A model generated the notes under the pieces. That model saw nothing but the letters and a program-made list of their open reading frames with translations. It did no database searches and was not told the DNA's origin. A stretch of 64,000 bases of DNA from Paenibacillus donghaensis. Lineage in GTDB: Bacteria > Bacillota > Bacilli > Paenibacillales > Paenibacillaceae. A program made the position numbers and the translations under genes. Of this stretch, positions 9,099 through 18,570 are shown in pieces (positions within the stretch are counted from its first letter, which is position 1; each line of letters opens with the position of its first letter). The stretch spans positions 1,054,001 through 1,118,000 of the forward strand of contig NZ_CP021780.1 of assembly GCF_002192415.1 (NCBI RefSeq), written 5' to 3'.

Positions 9099-10415
9099 AT
9101 GCAGCGACACCATACTAGAGCAGCAACGATACTGTCTACATTGTTTATGGGATTGGGACAAATATATAACCGCCAATTTATCAAAGGTTTTATTTTTTTG
9201 ATTGTAGAGGCATTAAGCTTAACTTACTTTATTCAGAAGCTGGGACGGGCGTTCTGGGGTATCGTTACCTTGGGTACAACCTCCCAACATTTTGAGAAGG
9301 TCAAAGGGATTGCCAAGCTCGTCAAAGGTGATCATTCTATATTTATTCTAATTCAGAGTTTGATCACGATTATATTCTTTCTTCTGTTTCTGCTTGCGTG
9401 GTATATGAACATTAGAGATGCCCGAAAGACTGGAGCTGCGCGAGACGCAGGCCATACTCCGGGTACGTTTAAACAGAGCATCCGTTATATCCTAGATTAT
9501 AAGTTTGCGCAGACATTTCTTATCCTGCCGTCTGTAGGTATTCTGTTATTTACAGTAATGCCGATCATCTTCATGGTCATGCTGGCGTTTACGAATTATT
9601 CTGCGCCTAACCATATGCCTCCGGCCAAGCTGGTAGATTGGGTTGGCTTCGAAACATTCCGCAGCCTGCTGGTGCTTAAATCTTGGAGCCAAACATTCTA
9701 CGGTGTGCTCACTTGGACCATTATTTGGGCGATCCTGTCGACAGTTACCACCTATTTGGGCGGCATGCTGGTCGCGATGCTGGTCAGCCAGCAAGGCATT
9801 CGTTTCAAGGGCGTCTGGAGAGCTATTCTGATTGTTCCCTATGCTATTCCGCAGATGATCTCCCTTCTGCTCATGCGCAACCTGTTCAACGGCCAGTTTG
9901 GTCCGATTAACCAATATCTAAAAGTTTTCGGGCTCGATGGCCTTCCTTGGCTAACGGATCCATTCTGGGCCAAAGTAACGGTTATCGTAGTTAACATGTG
10001 GGTCGGTATTCCGGTATCCATGCTGCTGATTATGGGGGTTCTGACAACGATTCCGCGCGATATGTATGAAGCGGCCGAAGTGGATGGGGCGAACAGCTAC
10101 CAGAAATTCCGCATCATAACATTGCCTATGGTGCTATTCTCGACGGCGCCTACACTGATTGCCCAGTTTGCAGGCAACATCAATAACTTTAATGCGATCT
10201 TCCTGTTAACAGCCGGTAATCCCCCAAACGGGGATTATCAGTATGCCGGTTCCACCGACTTGCTCGTGACGTGGCTTTACAAGCTCACGCTTGACCAGAA
10301 CAAATATAACATGGCATCTGCGGTTGGGATCATTATCTTCTTAATCGTAGCCAGCTTCTCGCTTTACAATTACCGGCGGACGAAATCATTCCAGGAGGAG
10401 GACATGATCCAATGA
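9099..10415 (+). CDS. malF: Maltodextrin ABC transporter permease MalF
   Basis: Inner-membrane permease of 438 residues with several hydrophobic helices and a long N-terminal cytoplasmic/membrane extension typical of MalF. The EAA loop that contacts the ATPase reads YEAAEVDGANSYQKFRI (about residues 325-341). The start MQRHHTRAATI at 9099 is preferred over the upstream in-frame ATG at 9024, which lies before the hairpin; GGAGAGGAG and GAAGGG precede 9099. It overlaps malG by ATGA. No ATPase gene is nearby, so a shared MsmX-type ATPase is inferred. Confidence 0.9.
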   Translation: MQRHHTRAATILSTLFMGLGQIYNRQFIKGFIFLIVEALSLTYFIQKLGRAFWGIVTLGTTSQHFEKVKGIAKLVKGDHSIFILIQSLITIIFFLLFLLAWYMNIRDARKTGAARDAGHTPGTFKQSIRYILDYKFAQTFLILPSVGILLFTVMPIIFMVMLAFTNYSAPNHMPPAKLVDWVGFETFRSLLVLKSWSQTFYGVLTWTIIWAILSTVTTYLGGMLVAMLVSQQGIRFKGVWRAILIVPYAIPQMISLLLMRNLFNGQFGPINQYLKVFGLDGLPWLTDPFWAKVTVIVVNMWVGIPVSMLLIMGVLTTIPRDMYEAAEVDGANSYQKFRIITLPMVLFSTAPTLIAQFAGNINNFNAIFLLTAGNPPNGDYQYAGSTDLLVTWLYKLTLDQNKYNMASAVGIIIFLIVASFSLYNYRRTKSFQEEDMIQ

Positions 10416-11257
10416 GCGGAGTAAACATTAAAAGAACAATACGGCTCGGATTAAGTTATTTGACGTTGCTGATTCTGTCTGTTGCAGCACTCTATCCTGC
10501 CATTTGGATTCTGTTATCGTCGCTGCGGCCGGGCAAATCCCTTTACAGTAAAACACTGATTCCTGAAACGTTTACGCTTGAACATTTCCGGGCGCTGTTC
10601 TATGATCCCACCCTGCTGTTCCCTACTTGGTGGCTCAATACATTAAAGATAGCCTCGTGCTCGATGCTTTTGGGCGTTTTCCTGACTTTGCTTACCAGTT
10701 ATGCGGTTTCCCGGTTCAGATTCAAGACGCGGAAGACCACCATGTCCGGACTGCTGGTGCTTGGAATGTTTCCAGGCTTCATGAGTATGATTGCCATCTA
10801 TTTGCTGCTGAAAGAGTTTGATTTGCTGGATACACATATGGCTCTGATTATGGTATATGCAGCCGGAGCTCCGCTAGGCGGAACACTGATCGCGAAAGGG
10901 TTCCTCGATACGATACCGCGTTCGCTGGACGAAGCTGCCCGCATTGACGGAGCAAGCAACTTTGGAATCTTCTGGAGAGTTATTCTGCCTCTGTCGAGAC
11001 CGATGATTACCTACATGGCGCTTACCCAATTTGTCGGACCGTGGGTTGACTTTATCTTTGCCAGACTCATTCTGCGGACCAAGGATAAATGGACCGTTGC
11101 CGTGGGCATGTGGGACATGGTGAATACGAATCAGAACACCAATTTCACGACTTTTGCGGCAGGTGCTGTACTGATCTCTATTCCGATCATGATTCTCTTT
11201 GCCTTCCTGCAAAAGTTGCTCGTCGAAGGGTTGACGGCGGGGGCCAGCAAAGGCTAA
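10412..11257 (+). CDS. malG: Maltodextrin ABC transporter permease MalG
   Basis: Second membrane subunit, 281 residues with six predicted helices and the EAA motif DEAARIDGASNFGIFWRVI (about residues 170-188). The start codon overlaps the malF stop (ATGA), implying translational coupling, and AGGAGGAGG lies just upstream inside malF. It is the last gene of malEFG, followed by a hairpin. Confidence 0.92.
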   Translation: MSGVNIKRTIRLGLSYLTLLILSVAALYPAIWILLSSLRPGKSLYSKTLIPETFTLEHFRALFYDPTLLFPTWWLNTLKIASCSMLLGVFLTLLTSYAVSRFRFKTRKTTMSGLLVLGMFPGFMSMIAIYLLLKEFDLLDTHMALIMVYAAGAPLGGTLIAKGFLDTIPRSLDEAARIDGASNFGIFWRVILPLSRPMITYMALTQFVGPWVDFIFARLILRTKDKWTVAVGMWDMVNTNQNTNFTTFAAGAVLISIPIMILFAFLQKLLVEGLTAGASKG

Positions 11258-11292
11258 TCAAGCCGTTTCCCGCTTTTGCGTGCATTCACGAA

Positions 11293-11333
11293 ACAAGGTA
11301 CACCTTCATTTGAATGGGAAGGGTGTACCTTGT
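11293..11333 (+). terminator. Terminator-like hairpin after malG
   Basis: ACAAGGTACACC pairs with GGTGTACCTTGT, extended inward by a few bulged pairs, followed by CTTGTATATTCTT. Confidence 0.65.
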
Positions 11334-11362
11334 CTTGTATATTCTTATTTAAGGATAGAGCG

Positions 11363-11500
11363 GACCTGAATCGTCATCTAGGCAAATCATCAATTTATGG
11401 GGTTTATTAGCGGGGTCCTTGCAAAGGATCTGAACCGGCATCCAGGCAAATCACCACTTTGCGGGGTTATTCAGGGACTTCAGCTCGGCATCTGATTAGG
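11363..11500. repeat. Degenerate ~65-bp direct repeat in the malG-MCP gap
   Basis: Two related units, GAATCGTCATCTAGGCAAATC (from about 11368) and GAACCGGCATCCAGGCAAATC (from about 11433), recur at 65-bp spacing. Both continue with similar CA...TTT...GCGGGGTT or TGGGGTTT sequence. A third partial copy (CAGCTCGGCATCTGATTAGG) starts near 11481. No coding potential or known element was recognised in this ~300-bp gap. Confidence 0.55.
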
Positions 11501-11558
11501 CTTCAAGGATAAAACCTGCGGTTGTGGCGTTATTTTATTCTATGGGGAGAGTAGACTT

Positions 11559-13628
11559 ATGAAACGGCAGCGAAGCCTGCATCTGCAATCGGTTGGCGTC
11601 AAATTATTCGTAATCCTGTTCAGCACCATTCTGTTGTTGTCCTCCGTGCTTGGTTTGACTTCTTATTACGCCGCCAAAGGTATTATTACCGATGAAGTAG
11701 CTGCTGCTTCATCGCAAGCGATTGTCCAGGCCGCTGATAAACTGGATTTCCTCTTTGTTGAGTATGAAGCGCTTTCGCGGCAATTTGCCGTGGATCAAGC
11801 GCTCAAGGCAGATCTGGAGGCGGTAAATGATCCCGGTATCGGGATCGTGGCTAAGGTTGCCGCCGAAGGGCGTATCCGCAGCAAGCTGGATGCAGTCAAA
11901 GGCTCCGATGAGCGTCTATTGGGCATCCGGCTTGTTTCCCGCAGCCTTGCCGAAGTTGAATCTTATAAAACCTCGGGCGTTACGGGGATCCGCACCGATG
12001 AGTGGATCCTGGCGAGATTCAAGCAGATTGACGAGGCCAAGGGCAATCCAGTGTGGTTCCCGGTCCGGCCGAAGGGCTTCTTCGATACATACTCGGAAGC
12101 TTCTCTCACGATGGGACGGCTTCTGCGCAATATACAAAATCCGCAAGCGGAATATTATATGCTGATTGAGATCAAGCGAAGCTCTCTCAACGACATGTTA
12201 GCGAACCTGCGCATCGGAGAAGACGGTGAGCTGCGCATCCTTGATGCTGACCGAAAGGTTGTGTATGCGGCGGATGATGCTCTGCTGGAGCAGCCTTCAT
12301 TCATCAAGCCGTCGAGGGCAGAGGTCGAGCCGCAGCCGGGCCAAGAATTGGATCGTTCCTTTATGGCAGACGATGAAGCCGGAACGGAGCAACTGGCGGT
12401 GTACCAGCCGCTGACCACAGGTGGTTGGACACTGCTTGGCTATGCGCCGGTCAGTGATTTCACCAAGTCGGCCGACCGCCTGTTGTACATTACACTACTC
12501 GTAGTACTCGCGGCGGCGCTGATTGCTCTCTTGATCGGCTATGTGCTGGTCCGTCTGATTGGCCGGCCGCTCGGCAAGCTCGCACGTCTGATGGAGGAAG
12601 GGGAGCAAGGCAACCTTAATGTTCGTACCAACTTCAAGGGCCGCGATGAAATCGGCCGGCTGGGTCACAGCTTCAACCGGATGATGGAGCAGATCTCGTG
12701 CCTGGCTGGCCAGAGCAGTGCGTCGGCGGAAGCTGTGCTGTCCACTTCGGAGCAGCTTGTTCAGGCCTCAGGGGCAACCTCAGCCCACGCCAGAGAGGTA
12801 GCCGCCGCTACAAGCGAGATAGCGCAAGGTGCGGCCAGTCTGGCAGCGGAAGCAGAGAGCAGCAACCGGAACGTGGAAATGATGGGCGGCAAGATGCAGG
12901 AAGTCGCAGAGGTTAATGTCAGCATGGATGTTTCGGCAGAGCAGGTTATCACTGTCAGTGAACAGGGTGCAGAGCTGATGAAGAAGCTGGTTGCACAGAG
13001 TGAATCCTCACTGAAGATGATGGATCTGATTCAGGGAAACTCCGATAAACTGCGGGAGAGCACACACCTCATCCGCAGCATTCTCAGCCCGATGATTGCC
13101 GTGAACAAGCAGACCAATATCCTCGCGCTTAACGCGTCCATTGAAGCCGTGCGCGCCGGTGCTGCGGGAAGAGGGTTTATTGTTATCGCCGAGGAGATCC
13201 GGGGATTGGCCAATCAATCCAACCAGTCGATAGCTTCCGTATCCCAAATTACCGAAGAGATCAGCAGCCATATTGAGAATACGGTCAATCTTGTTAGAGA
13301 AGCAGCCCCGTTGTTCGGCGAGCAGATTACCTCTGTGCGGGAGTCTTCTGTTATATTTGAAAGCGTGAGGGCAGAGATGGGCCATTTCATTGGCTATATC
13401 AGCCAGTCGTCGGACGCTGTCGCGGAGCTGAACGGCTTCCAGCAGCAGTTAAGTGAATCCATGGCCAGTGTCACCTCAGTTGTGCAGCAGACGAGTGCTT
13501 CGACAGAGGAGGTGGCTTCCATGTCTTCACAGCAATTCATAATAAGTGAGGAACTGGTGGCGCTGTCCGGCAAACTTGAGGAGCTGGCGGAGGATTTGAA
13601 GCGGTCGCTCGTTTCCTTTCACGGCTAG
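11559..13628 (+). CDS. Methyl-accepting chemotaxis protein
   Basis: Transmembrane chemoreceptor, 689 residues. TM1 (about 14-36) is followed by a ~270-residue extracellular sensor (Cache-like by length and position) and TM2 (about 307-330). A HAMP linker (GRPLGKLARLMEEGEQG) leads to the cytoplasmic signalling domain. The conserved hairpin tip is NKQTNILALNASIEAVRAGA continuing GRGFIVIAEEIRGLA; it contacts CheA/CheW. GGGGAGAG precedes the ATG. Its place after malEFG hints at a carbohydrate attractant, but the ligand cannot be read from sequence. Confidence 0.92.
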   Translation: MKRQRSLHLQSVGVKLFVILFSTILLLSSVLGLTSYYAAKGIITDEVAAASSQAIVQAADKLDFLFVEYEALSRQFAVDQALKADLEAVNDPGIGIVAKVAAEGRIRSKLDAVKGSDERLLGIRLVSRSLAEVESYKTSGVTGIRTDEWILARFKQIDEAKGNPVWFPVRPKGFFDTYSEASLTMGRLLRNIQNPQAEYYMLIEIKRSSLNDMLANLRIGEDGELRILDADRKVVYAADDALLEQPSFIKPSRAEVEPQPGQELDRSFMADDEAGTEQLAVYQPLTTGGWTLLGYAPVSDFTKSADRLLYITLLVVLAAALIALLIGYVLVRLIGRPLGKLARLMEEGEQGNLNVRTNFKGRDEIGRLGHSFNRMMEQISCLAGQSSASAEAVLSTSEQLVQASGATSAHAREVAAATSEIAQGAASLAAEAESSNRNVEMMGGKMQEVAEVNVSMDVSAEQVITVSEQGAELMKKLVAQSESSLKMMDLIQGNSDKLRESTHLIRSILSPMIAVNKQTNILALNASIEAVRAGAAGRGFIVIAEEIRGLANQSNQSIASVSQITEEISSHIENTVNLVREAAPLFGEQITSVRESSVIFESVRAEMGHFIGYISQSSDAVAELNGFQQQLSESMASVTSVVQQTSASTEEVASMSSQQFIISEELVALSGKLEELAEDLKRSLVSFHG

Positions 13629-13661
13629 AGGTGCGGGAGTGGGATAAGAGGAGGGAGCAGC

Positions 13662-14600
13662 TTGGCAGAGCTCAACGGAAGCCTCTTTCAGCAGGCTCTG
13701 CTGGAGGGGGAGTACAGCCCGCTTTTTTTGGCTTACTACTATAAGCAGTGGAATAATTACACGATGGCGTACCATCAGCATAATTCCACAGAAATCATGT
13801 ATCTGATCTCGGGGAGCTGCGCAGTGGATGTGAGCTGCGGACCGGGGGCCGAGGAACGGTTCCGCCTGAAACGGGGAGAACTGATTATTCTCGATTCCAA
13901 TGTCCCACACAGGCTGATTGTCGAAGAGGGGACGCCTTGCCGGATGCTGAATGTTGAATTCGGCTTCACGGAATATTCAGGGGTAGCCCCCTCCGTCGGC
14001 AAACTGGCCAGAGAGGAAGAAGTGCTGGCCGAGCTGCTGCGTACACCCTTCTCCAGCCTGGTGCTGCCTGATCCCGAGGAAGTGTTTCATGTGCTGAAGG
14101 CGCTGGTGCTGGAGCTGGATCAACGCGGCAGTGACGGCGGAAGCATGGTCCAGCTGCTATTCGCCGAACTGCTGCTGCGCCTGTCCAGGCTGCGCCGGGA
14201 GCAGCTGCATACCAGCCAACAGCCATCTCAGCTATATGTACGCCGCGCAATCGAATGGCTGCACCAGAATTATGACCGCAGCATACAGGTCAAGGAGGTG
14301 GCCGCCGCCGTAAATGTCCATCCGGGGTATCTGCACCGGATCTTCCGGACACATACCGGCCGCACGCTCACTGATTATCTCAATCTGCTGCGGATGGAGA
14401 AGGCCAAGATGCTGCTCGGTCAGAGCGAGATTCCGGTTGCGGAAATTGCCGATTATGTAGGCATCAGCAGCAGGCAATATTTTCATCTTTTATTCAAAAA
14501 ATATAGTGGTTGCACTCCGGTCGAGTACCGGCATTCAATGGATCGATATTCCTGGCGCGACGAAACCACCGTAGATAGAAATTTAGGTGAGGATATTTGA
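13662..14600 (+). CDS. AraC-family regulator with cupin-like sensor
   Basis: DNA-binding regulator of 312 residues. The N-terminal ~150 residues form a cupin/AraC-binding fold (HNSTEIMYLISGSC, RGELIILDSNVPHRL). The C-terminal HTH_18 domain (about 205-305) has SIQVKEVAAAVNVHPGYLHR and the second helix-turn-helix VAEIADYVGISSRQYFHLLF. The start is TTG with GAGGAGGG 8 bp upstream. It lies about 100 bp before the GH4 glycosidase and probably controls it; this is inferred from position. Confidence 0.9.
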   Translation: MAELNGSLFQQALLEGEYSPLFLAYYYKQWNNYTMAYHQHNSTEIMYLISGSCAVDVSCGPGAEERFRLKRGELIILDSNVPHRLIVEEGTPCRMLNVEFGFTEYSGVAPSVGKLAREEEVLAELLRTPFSSLVLPDPEEVFHVLKALVLELDQRGSDGGSMVQLLFAELLLRLSRLRREQLHTSQQPSQLYVRRAIEWLHQNYDRSIQVKEVAAAVNVHPGYLHRIFRTHTGRTLTDYLNLLRMEKAKMLLGQSEIPVAEIADYVGISSRQYFHLLFKKYSGCTPVEYRHSMDRYSWRDETTVDRNLGEDI

Positions 14601-14700
14601 CAGCTTTTCGGCATAATGGTCATGATATTGGTTACGCTCTCCCGGCGTCCCTTGCTACAATGGACAGGAACAACCAATTCAATGCCGGAGGATGATTGCG

Positions 14701-16206
14701 ATGTCTTTTAAAGTAACCTTTATTGGAGCAGGCAGCATCGGATTTACCCGCGGATTGCTGCGCGACCTGCTGACTGTACCGGAATTCAATAATATAGAAG
14801 TATCATTTATGGACATCAACAGCCATAATCTGGAGATGGTCACTGAGCTGTGCCAGCGGGATATCCGGGAGAACGGCCTCCATATTGAGATCCGGCCAAC
14901 TACGGACCGCAGGGAAGCACTCAAAGATGCGAAGTACGTATTCTGTACGATTCGTACAGGTGGACTTGAAGCTTTTGCCACCGATGTGGACATTCCGTTG
15001 AAATATGGCGTCGATCAGTGTGTAGGAGATACCTTGTGCGCCGGAGGCATTATGTACGGACAGCGCGGCATTGCCGAGATGCTGAACATCTGCCGTGATA
15101 TCCGCGAGGTGGCGGCGCCGGATGTGTTGCTGCTCAATTATTCGAACCCGATGGCGATGCTGACCTGGGCCTGCAACCAATACGGCGGTGTGCGGACGAT
15201 TGGTCTATGCCACGGGGTGCAGCATGGACACCAGCAGATTGCAGATGTGTACGGATTGAATAAATCCGAGGTAGATATTATCTGTGCCGGGATCAATCAT
15301 CAGACCTGGTACATCTCCGCGAAGCATAAAGGCAAGGACCTGACGTCAGGTCTGCTTGAGGCCTTCGAGAAGCATCCGGAATTCAGCCGGACGGAGAAGG
15401 TACGGATTGATATGCTGCGCCGGTTCGGCTATTACAGCACGGAATCGAACGGGCATCTGAGCGAATATGTGCCATGGTACCGCAAGCGCAGCGATGAGAT
15501 TATGGATTGGATCGATCTGGGCAGCTGGATTAACGGGGAGACTGGTGGGTATCTGCGGGTCTGCACCGAAGGGCGCAACTGGTTCGAGACGGATTTCCCC
15601 AACTGGATGAAGGAGCCTGCCCTGAAGTATACATCGGACAAGCGCGGGGAAGAGCATGGTTCTTATATTATAGAAGGCTTGGAGACCGGCCGGGTCTACC
15701 GGGGCCACTTCAATACCGTGAACAACGGGGCGATTGCGAACCTGCCGGATGATGCCATTATCGAAGCTCCGGGTTATGTGGACCGCAATGGCATCTCCAT
15801 GCCGCATGTCGGTGATCTTTCGCTGGGGCTGGCTGCGGTGTGCAACGTCAGTATTTCCGTGCAGCGCCTGGCGGTAGAAGCTGCTGTACATGGAGATGAC
15901 CTGCTGCTGCGCCAGGCCTTTATGATGGACCCGCTGGTGGGTGCGGTCTGCAATCCGAAAGAGATCTGGCAGATGGTCGACGAAATGCTGGTTGCCGGAG
16001 AAGCGTGGCTGCCGCAGTACAGCTCAGCGATTGCCGCCGCCAAGGAACGTCTGGCCGCAGGTAATTTAATTCCTACTCTGGCGGGCAATGAAGGAGCCGC
16101 AAGGCTGCAAGTGAAGTCAGTGGAAGAGATGAAGCTGGACCGCGAAGCGGCGAGCCGCAACGCCGGGGAATCTGACAAGGGCAAGGACCGCGAGAAGGTA
16201 CGCTAA
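14701..16206 (+). CDS. Family 4 glycoside hydrolase (alpha-glucosidase/alpha-galactosidase type)
   Basis: NAD(+)- and Mn(2+)-dependent glycosidase of 501 residues. GH4 cleaves through an oxidation-elimination mechanism. Visible are the NAD-binding motif FIGAGSIGF (residues 7-15), NYSNP (146-150) and the metal-ligand motif with Cys170-His171 in LCHGVQH. The CHGV variant differs from CHSV of typical alpha-galactosidases, so substrate assignment is uncertain. ATG 14701 is chosen with GGAGGA 8 bp upstream; an ATG at 14692 overlaps the ribosome binding site. The Lys/Glu/Arg-rich C-terminal tail looks like an unstructured extension. Confidence 0.87.
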   Translation: MSFKVTFIGAGSIGFTRGLLRDLLTVPEFNNIEVSFMDINSHNLEMVTELCQRDIRENGLHIEIRPTTDRREALKDAKYVFCTIRTGGLEAFATDVDIPLKYGVDQCVGDTLCAGGIMYGQRGIAEMLNICRDIREVAAPDVLLLNYSNPMAMLTWACNQYGGVRTIGLCHGVQHGHQQIADVYGLNKSEVDIICAGINHQTWYISAKHKGKDLTSGLLEAFEKHPEFSRTEKVRIDMLRRFGYYSTESNGHLSEYVPWYRKRSDEIMDWIDLGSWINGETGGYLRVCTEGRNWFETDFPNWMKEPALKYTSDKRGEEHGSYIIEGLETGRVYRGHFNTVNNGAIANLPDDAIIEAPGYVDRNGISMPHVGDLSLGLAAVCNVSISVQRLAVEAAVHGDDLLLRQAFMMDPLVGAVCNPKEIWQMVDEMLVAGEAWLPQYSSAIAAAKERLAAGNLIPTLAGNEGAARLQVKSVEEMKLDREAASRNAGESDKGKDREKVR

Positions 16207-16220
16207 TTAACCCTATCGGG

Positions 16221-16253
16221 GCCGGAAGCGGATGGACTTCGCTTTCGGCTTTT
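16221..16253 (+). terminator. Terminator of the GH4 gene
   Basis: GCCGGAAGCG pairs with CGCTTTCGGC (one mismatch) followed by TTTT, 15 bp after the stop codon. Confidence 0.75.
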
Positions 16254-16333
16254 GTCATGCGCGAGCAGGCCAGGCTTCCCGATGGGAGGAGTAGGCTCTC
16301 GCAGGCATAGAAGCTCCATCGTTATTTCTGCAG

Positions 16334-16387
16334 AAAAAAGAGCATCCGCCTGCCTGTCGAAACGGTATGCCCAGGTTGGGATGCTCC
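16334..16387 (-). terminator. Terminator of yhbH
   Basis: Read on the minus strand, GGAGCATCCC ... GGATGCTC is followed by six T, about 45 bp after the yhbH stop. A second hairpin, ACAGCCGG / CCGGCTGT (16422-16445), overlaps the yhbH end and has its T-run on the plus strand. Confidence 0.7.
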
Positions 16388-16431
16388 TTGCCGAGTAACA
16401 GAAGGGTACGGTCAGGAAGAGTACAGCCGGT

Positions 16432-17601
16432 TTAGGCACCGGCTGTTTTTTGGCCGAAAAAGGTCTTCAGCGCCTGATACACTTCCTTCTTATCCTTAAT
16501 AACATAATGCATAAATTGGTCATGCTTCAGATGGCGGTAAGCGGACATCAATGTGCTGCTGCGGTTGTACTGATTCACCTCGCCGTACCCGAACATATTG
16601 CTGCGCTTCAGCAGCTCGCCGATCAGCTTGACACAACGTTCATTGTCGGACGTCAGATTGTCGCCATCGGAGAAGTGGAACGGATAAATATTGTACTTGG
16701 AAGGCGGGTACCGTCCGTCGATAATCTCCAGCGCCTTCTGGTAGGCCGAGGAGCAGATCGTGCCCCCGCTCTCGCCGCGGGTGAAGAAATCATGCTCGCT
16801 GACCTCCTTGGCTTCCGTATGATGGGCCAGAAATACAATCTCGACCTTCTCATACTGGCGGCGCAGGAAGCGGGTCATCCAGAAGAAGAAGCTGCGGGCG
16901 CAATATTTCTCGAAGGAGCCCATCGACCCTGAAGTATCCATCATCGCAATAATGACAGCATTGGAGTTCGGAACGGTAATATCATCCCAGGTTTTGTAGC
17001 GCAGGTCATCCGGGCTGATGCTGTGAATACCGGGAGCCCCACGGCTGGCATTGCGGCGAAGGTTCTCCAGCAGGGTGCGTTTCTTATCGATGTTGGACAT
17101 CATGCCTTTTTTGCGGATATCATTGAAGACTATCGATTTGACCTCGATTTCTTCCTTGTCCTTCGGCTTGAGATGGGGCAGCTCCATATCCTGAAATAGA
17201 ATATCCTCCAGATCCTCCAGATTGACCTCGGCCTCCACGGTATCCTGTCCGGGCTGGTCACCGGCCTTCTCTCCCTTGCCGGGACCCGCGGACTGTGAAT
17301 CCCGTCCCAGCACATCGCCCACCTGACTTTCGCCGTCACCCTGCCCGACATGTTTTTGCTTGCGGAAATTATAAATAATCCGGTACTCATCGAGACTGCG
17401 GATCGGCACTTTGACGATTTGCTTGCCTCCCGACAGAATAATGTTCTCTTCGGTAACGAGATCAGGCAGATTATCTTTAATGGCTTCCCTGACCTTCTGC
17501 TGATGACGCTCCTGATCCTGATGGCCTTTGCGGTGAAGGGACCAGTCTTCTTTCGATACGACAAAAGCAAAGGGACCGGATGATTGCGGCAGGACGACCA
17601 C
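16432..17601 (-). CDS. yhbH: Sporulation protein YhbH (DUF444, vWA-like)
   Basis: About 389 residues, cytoplasmic. It matches the DUF444/YhbH family: [18 protein letters not shown] near the N-terminus, [11 protein letters not shown], a vWA-like MIDAS sequence (MMDTSGSMG) and a conserved C-terminal region ([19 protein letters not shown]). In Bacillus yhbH is a sporulation gene often linked to prkA and spoVR; neither is here. The nominal start is GTG at 17601, which overlaps GGGAGG; a CTG at 17592 would have better spacing, so the first residues are uncertain. Confidence 0.9.
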   Translation of the reverse strand: MVVLPQSSGPFAFVVSKEDWSLHRKGHQDQERHQQKVREAIKDNLPDLVTEENIILSGGKQIVKVPIRSLDEYRIIYNFRKQKHVGQGDGESQVGDVLGRDSQSAGPGKGEKAGDQPGQDTVEAEVNLEDLEDILFQDMELPHLKPKDKEEIEVKSIVFNDIRKKGMMSNIDKKRTLLENLRRNASRGAPGIHSISPDDLRYKTWDDITVPNSNAVIIAMMDTSGSMGSFEKYCARSFFFWMTRFLRRQYEKVEIVFLAHHTEAKEVSEHDFFTRGESGGTICSSAYQKALEIIDGRYPPSKYNIYPFHFSDGDNLTSDNERCVKLIGELLKRSNMFGYGEVNQYNRSSTLMSAYRHLKHDQFMHYVIKDKKEVYQALKTFFGQKTAGA

Positions 17602-17891
17602 CTCCCATGGAATATGTTTCGCTGCTATACTGTCGGCCCTAAAGCTTGAGGGGGCTGTAACTAAGTATATTCATGGCCCTTGCGGATATGTGACTATTCA
17701 CTGATGTCAGGGAGGCATAGATCAAGATTACCACCGCGTTGGACTGGGCCTGCTGCCTTACGGTCCGCCCGTCCGGAAGACTCTCCACTCACAGGGGTTA
17801 ACCTGGAAACTGCAGCGCCCAGCGTCGTATTCACCGTCACCTTCTGGGTGTTCGTTAAATTATGTCCTAAATAGATATTTGAAACCTTTGT

Positions 17892-17935
17892 GGTAGGTTG
17901 AACGTTTATAGTGTTAAGAATCAGGTCAACCTACC
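17892..17935 (+). promoter_or_regulatory. Inverted repeat in the lipoprotein-gene leader
   Basis: GGTAGGTTGA and TCAACCTACC form perfect 10-bp arms around 24 nt, ending 8 bp before AAGGAGG of the next gene. It could be an operator or an mRNA hairpin near the ribosome binding site. The rest of the 17602-17957 gap shows no gene with a credible start. Confidence 0.45.
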
Positions 17936-17957
17936 GCGACCTAAGGAGGAACACAAC

Positions 17958-18413
17958 ATGAGACAGAAATACTCATTGCCGGCAGCCGCAGCGCTTGCTG
18001 TCTTAACGCTAGCTTTAACAGCCTGCAGCGGAAATTCACCGGCGGCAGCTCCCTCGGAGCCGGCGGCTACGACTACTCCCGCACCTACAGAGACTGCAGT
18101 TACAACTACTCCTGCTCCCGTACCTACAGAGACTGCAGCAACGCCAAGCCTCTCGCCGTCATCTGAAGCGCAGCCGCAAGTGCTGCAAGGGAAAGGAATT
18201 TATTTGGGACAAATTGATAATCATTCCGTGGAGATTCAGACGGAAGAAGGACCTACTGCTTTTGAACTTGGTGCTGGGACAGAGACTGCCCCGGAGAAGC
18301 TAAATACAGATGATACCGTAACTTTCGAATATGTAGAGAAAGCAATAGAAGGAGATTCAAGCGTGAAGCAGCGCATTCTCTCCAGATTGACCCTTGAAGA
18401 ACAGGGGAGCTGA
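17958..18413 (+). CDS. Putative lipoprotein, unknown function
   Basis: 151 residues. The signal peptide MRQKYSLPAAAALAVLTLAL leads to the lipobox TAC. A Pro/Thr/Ala-rich low-complexity tether with a duplicated PAPTETAVTTTPAPVPTETA-type unit follows (about residues 30-70). A small C-terminal domain (about 75-150) contains GKGIYLGQIDNHSVEIQ, which looks like an OB-fold-type lipoprotein domain by pattern only. AAGGAGG lies 9 bp before ATG 17958. No family was recognised. Confidence 0.75.
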   Translation: MRQKYSLPAAAALAVLTLALTACSGNSPAAAPSEPAATTTPAPTETAVTTTPAPVPTETAATPSLSPSSEAQPQVLQGKGIYLGQIDNHSVEIQTEEGPTAFELGAGTETAPEKLNTDDTVTFEYVEKAIEGDSSVKQRILSRLTLEEQGS

Positions 18414-18488
18414 GAGCGGCTTGGTCACACCCTTGTATGCACGTCACTTGATTTGCTTGTAAGTCCATAATTTCTGAGTGCACAACAC

Positions 18489-18526
18489 AAAGAGCTGTTC
18501 CCGGGTTCATCCGGGAACAGCTCTTT
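18489..18526. terminator. Bidirectional terminator
   Basis: A perfect 16-bp stem, AAAGAGCTGTTCCCGG / CCGGGAACAGCTCTTT with a 6-nt loop, lies between convergent genes ending at 18413 (+) and 18571 (-). Confidence 0.85.
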
Positions 18527-18570
18527 GGCTGCATATCAGCCTGCAATGCAAGCGGCCGGTTCTTCTTAGG

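Noticed and set aside
17701..17935. Minus-strand open stretch reading like an exported-protein fragment (LGHNLTNTQKVTVNTTLGAA)
   Set aside because: No start codon with a ribosome binding site and no recognised family; it could be a decayed gene piece but evidence is too thin.
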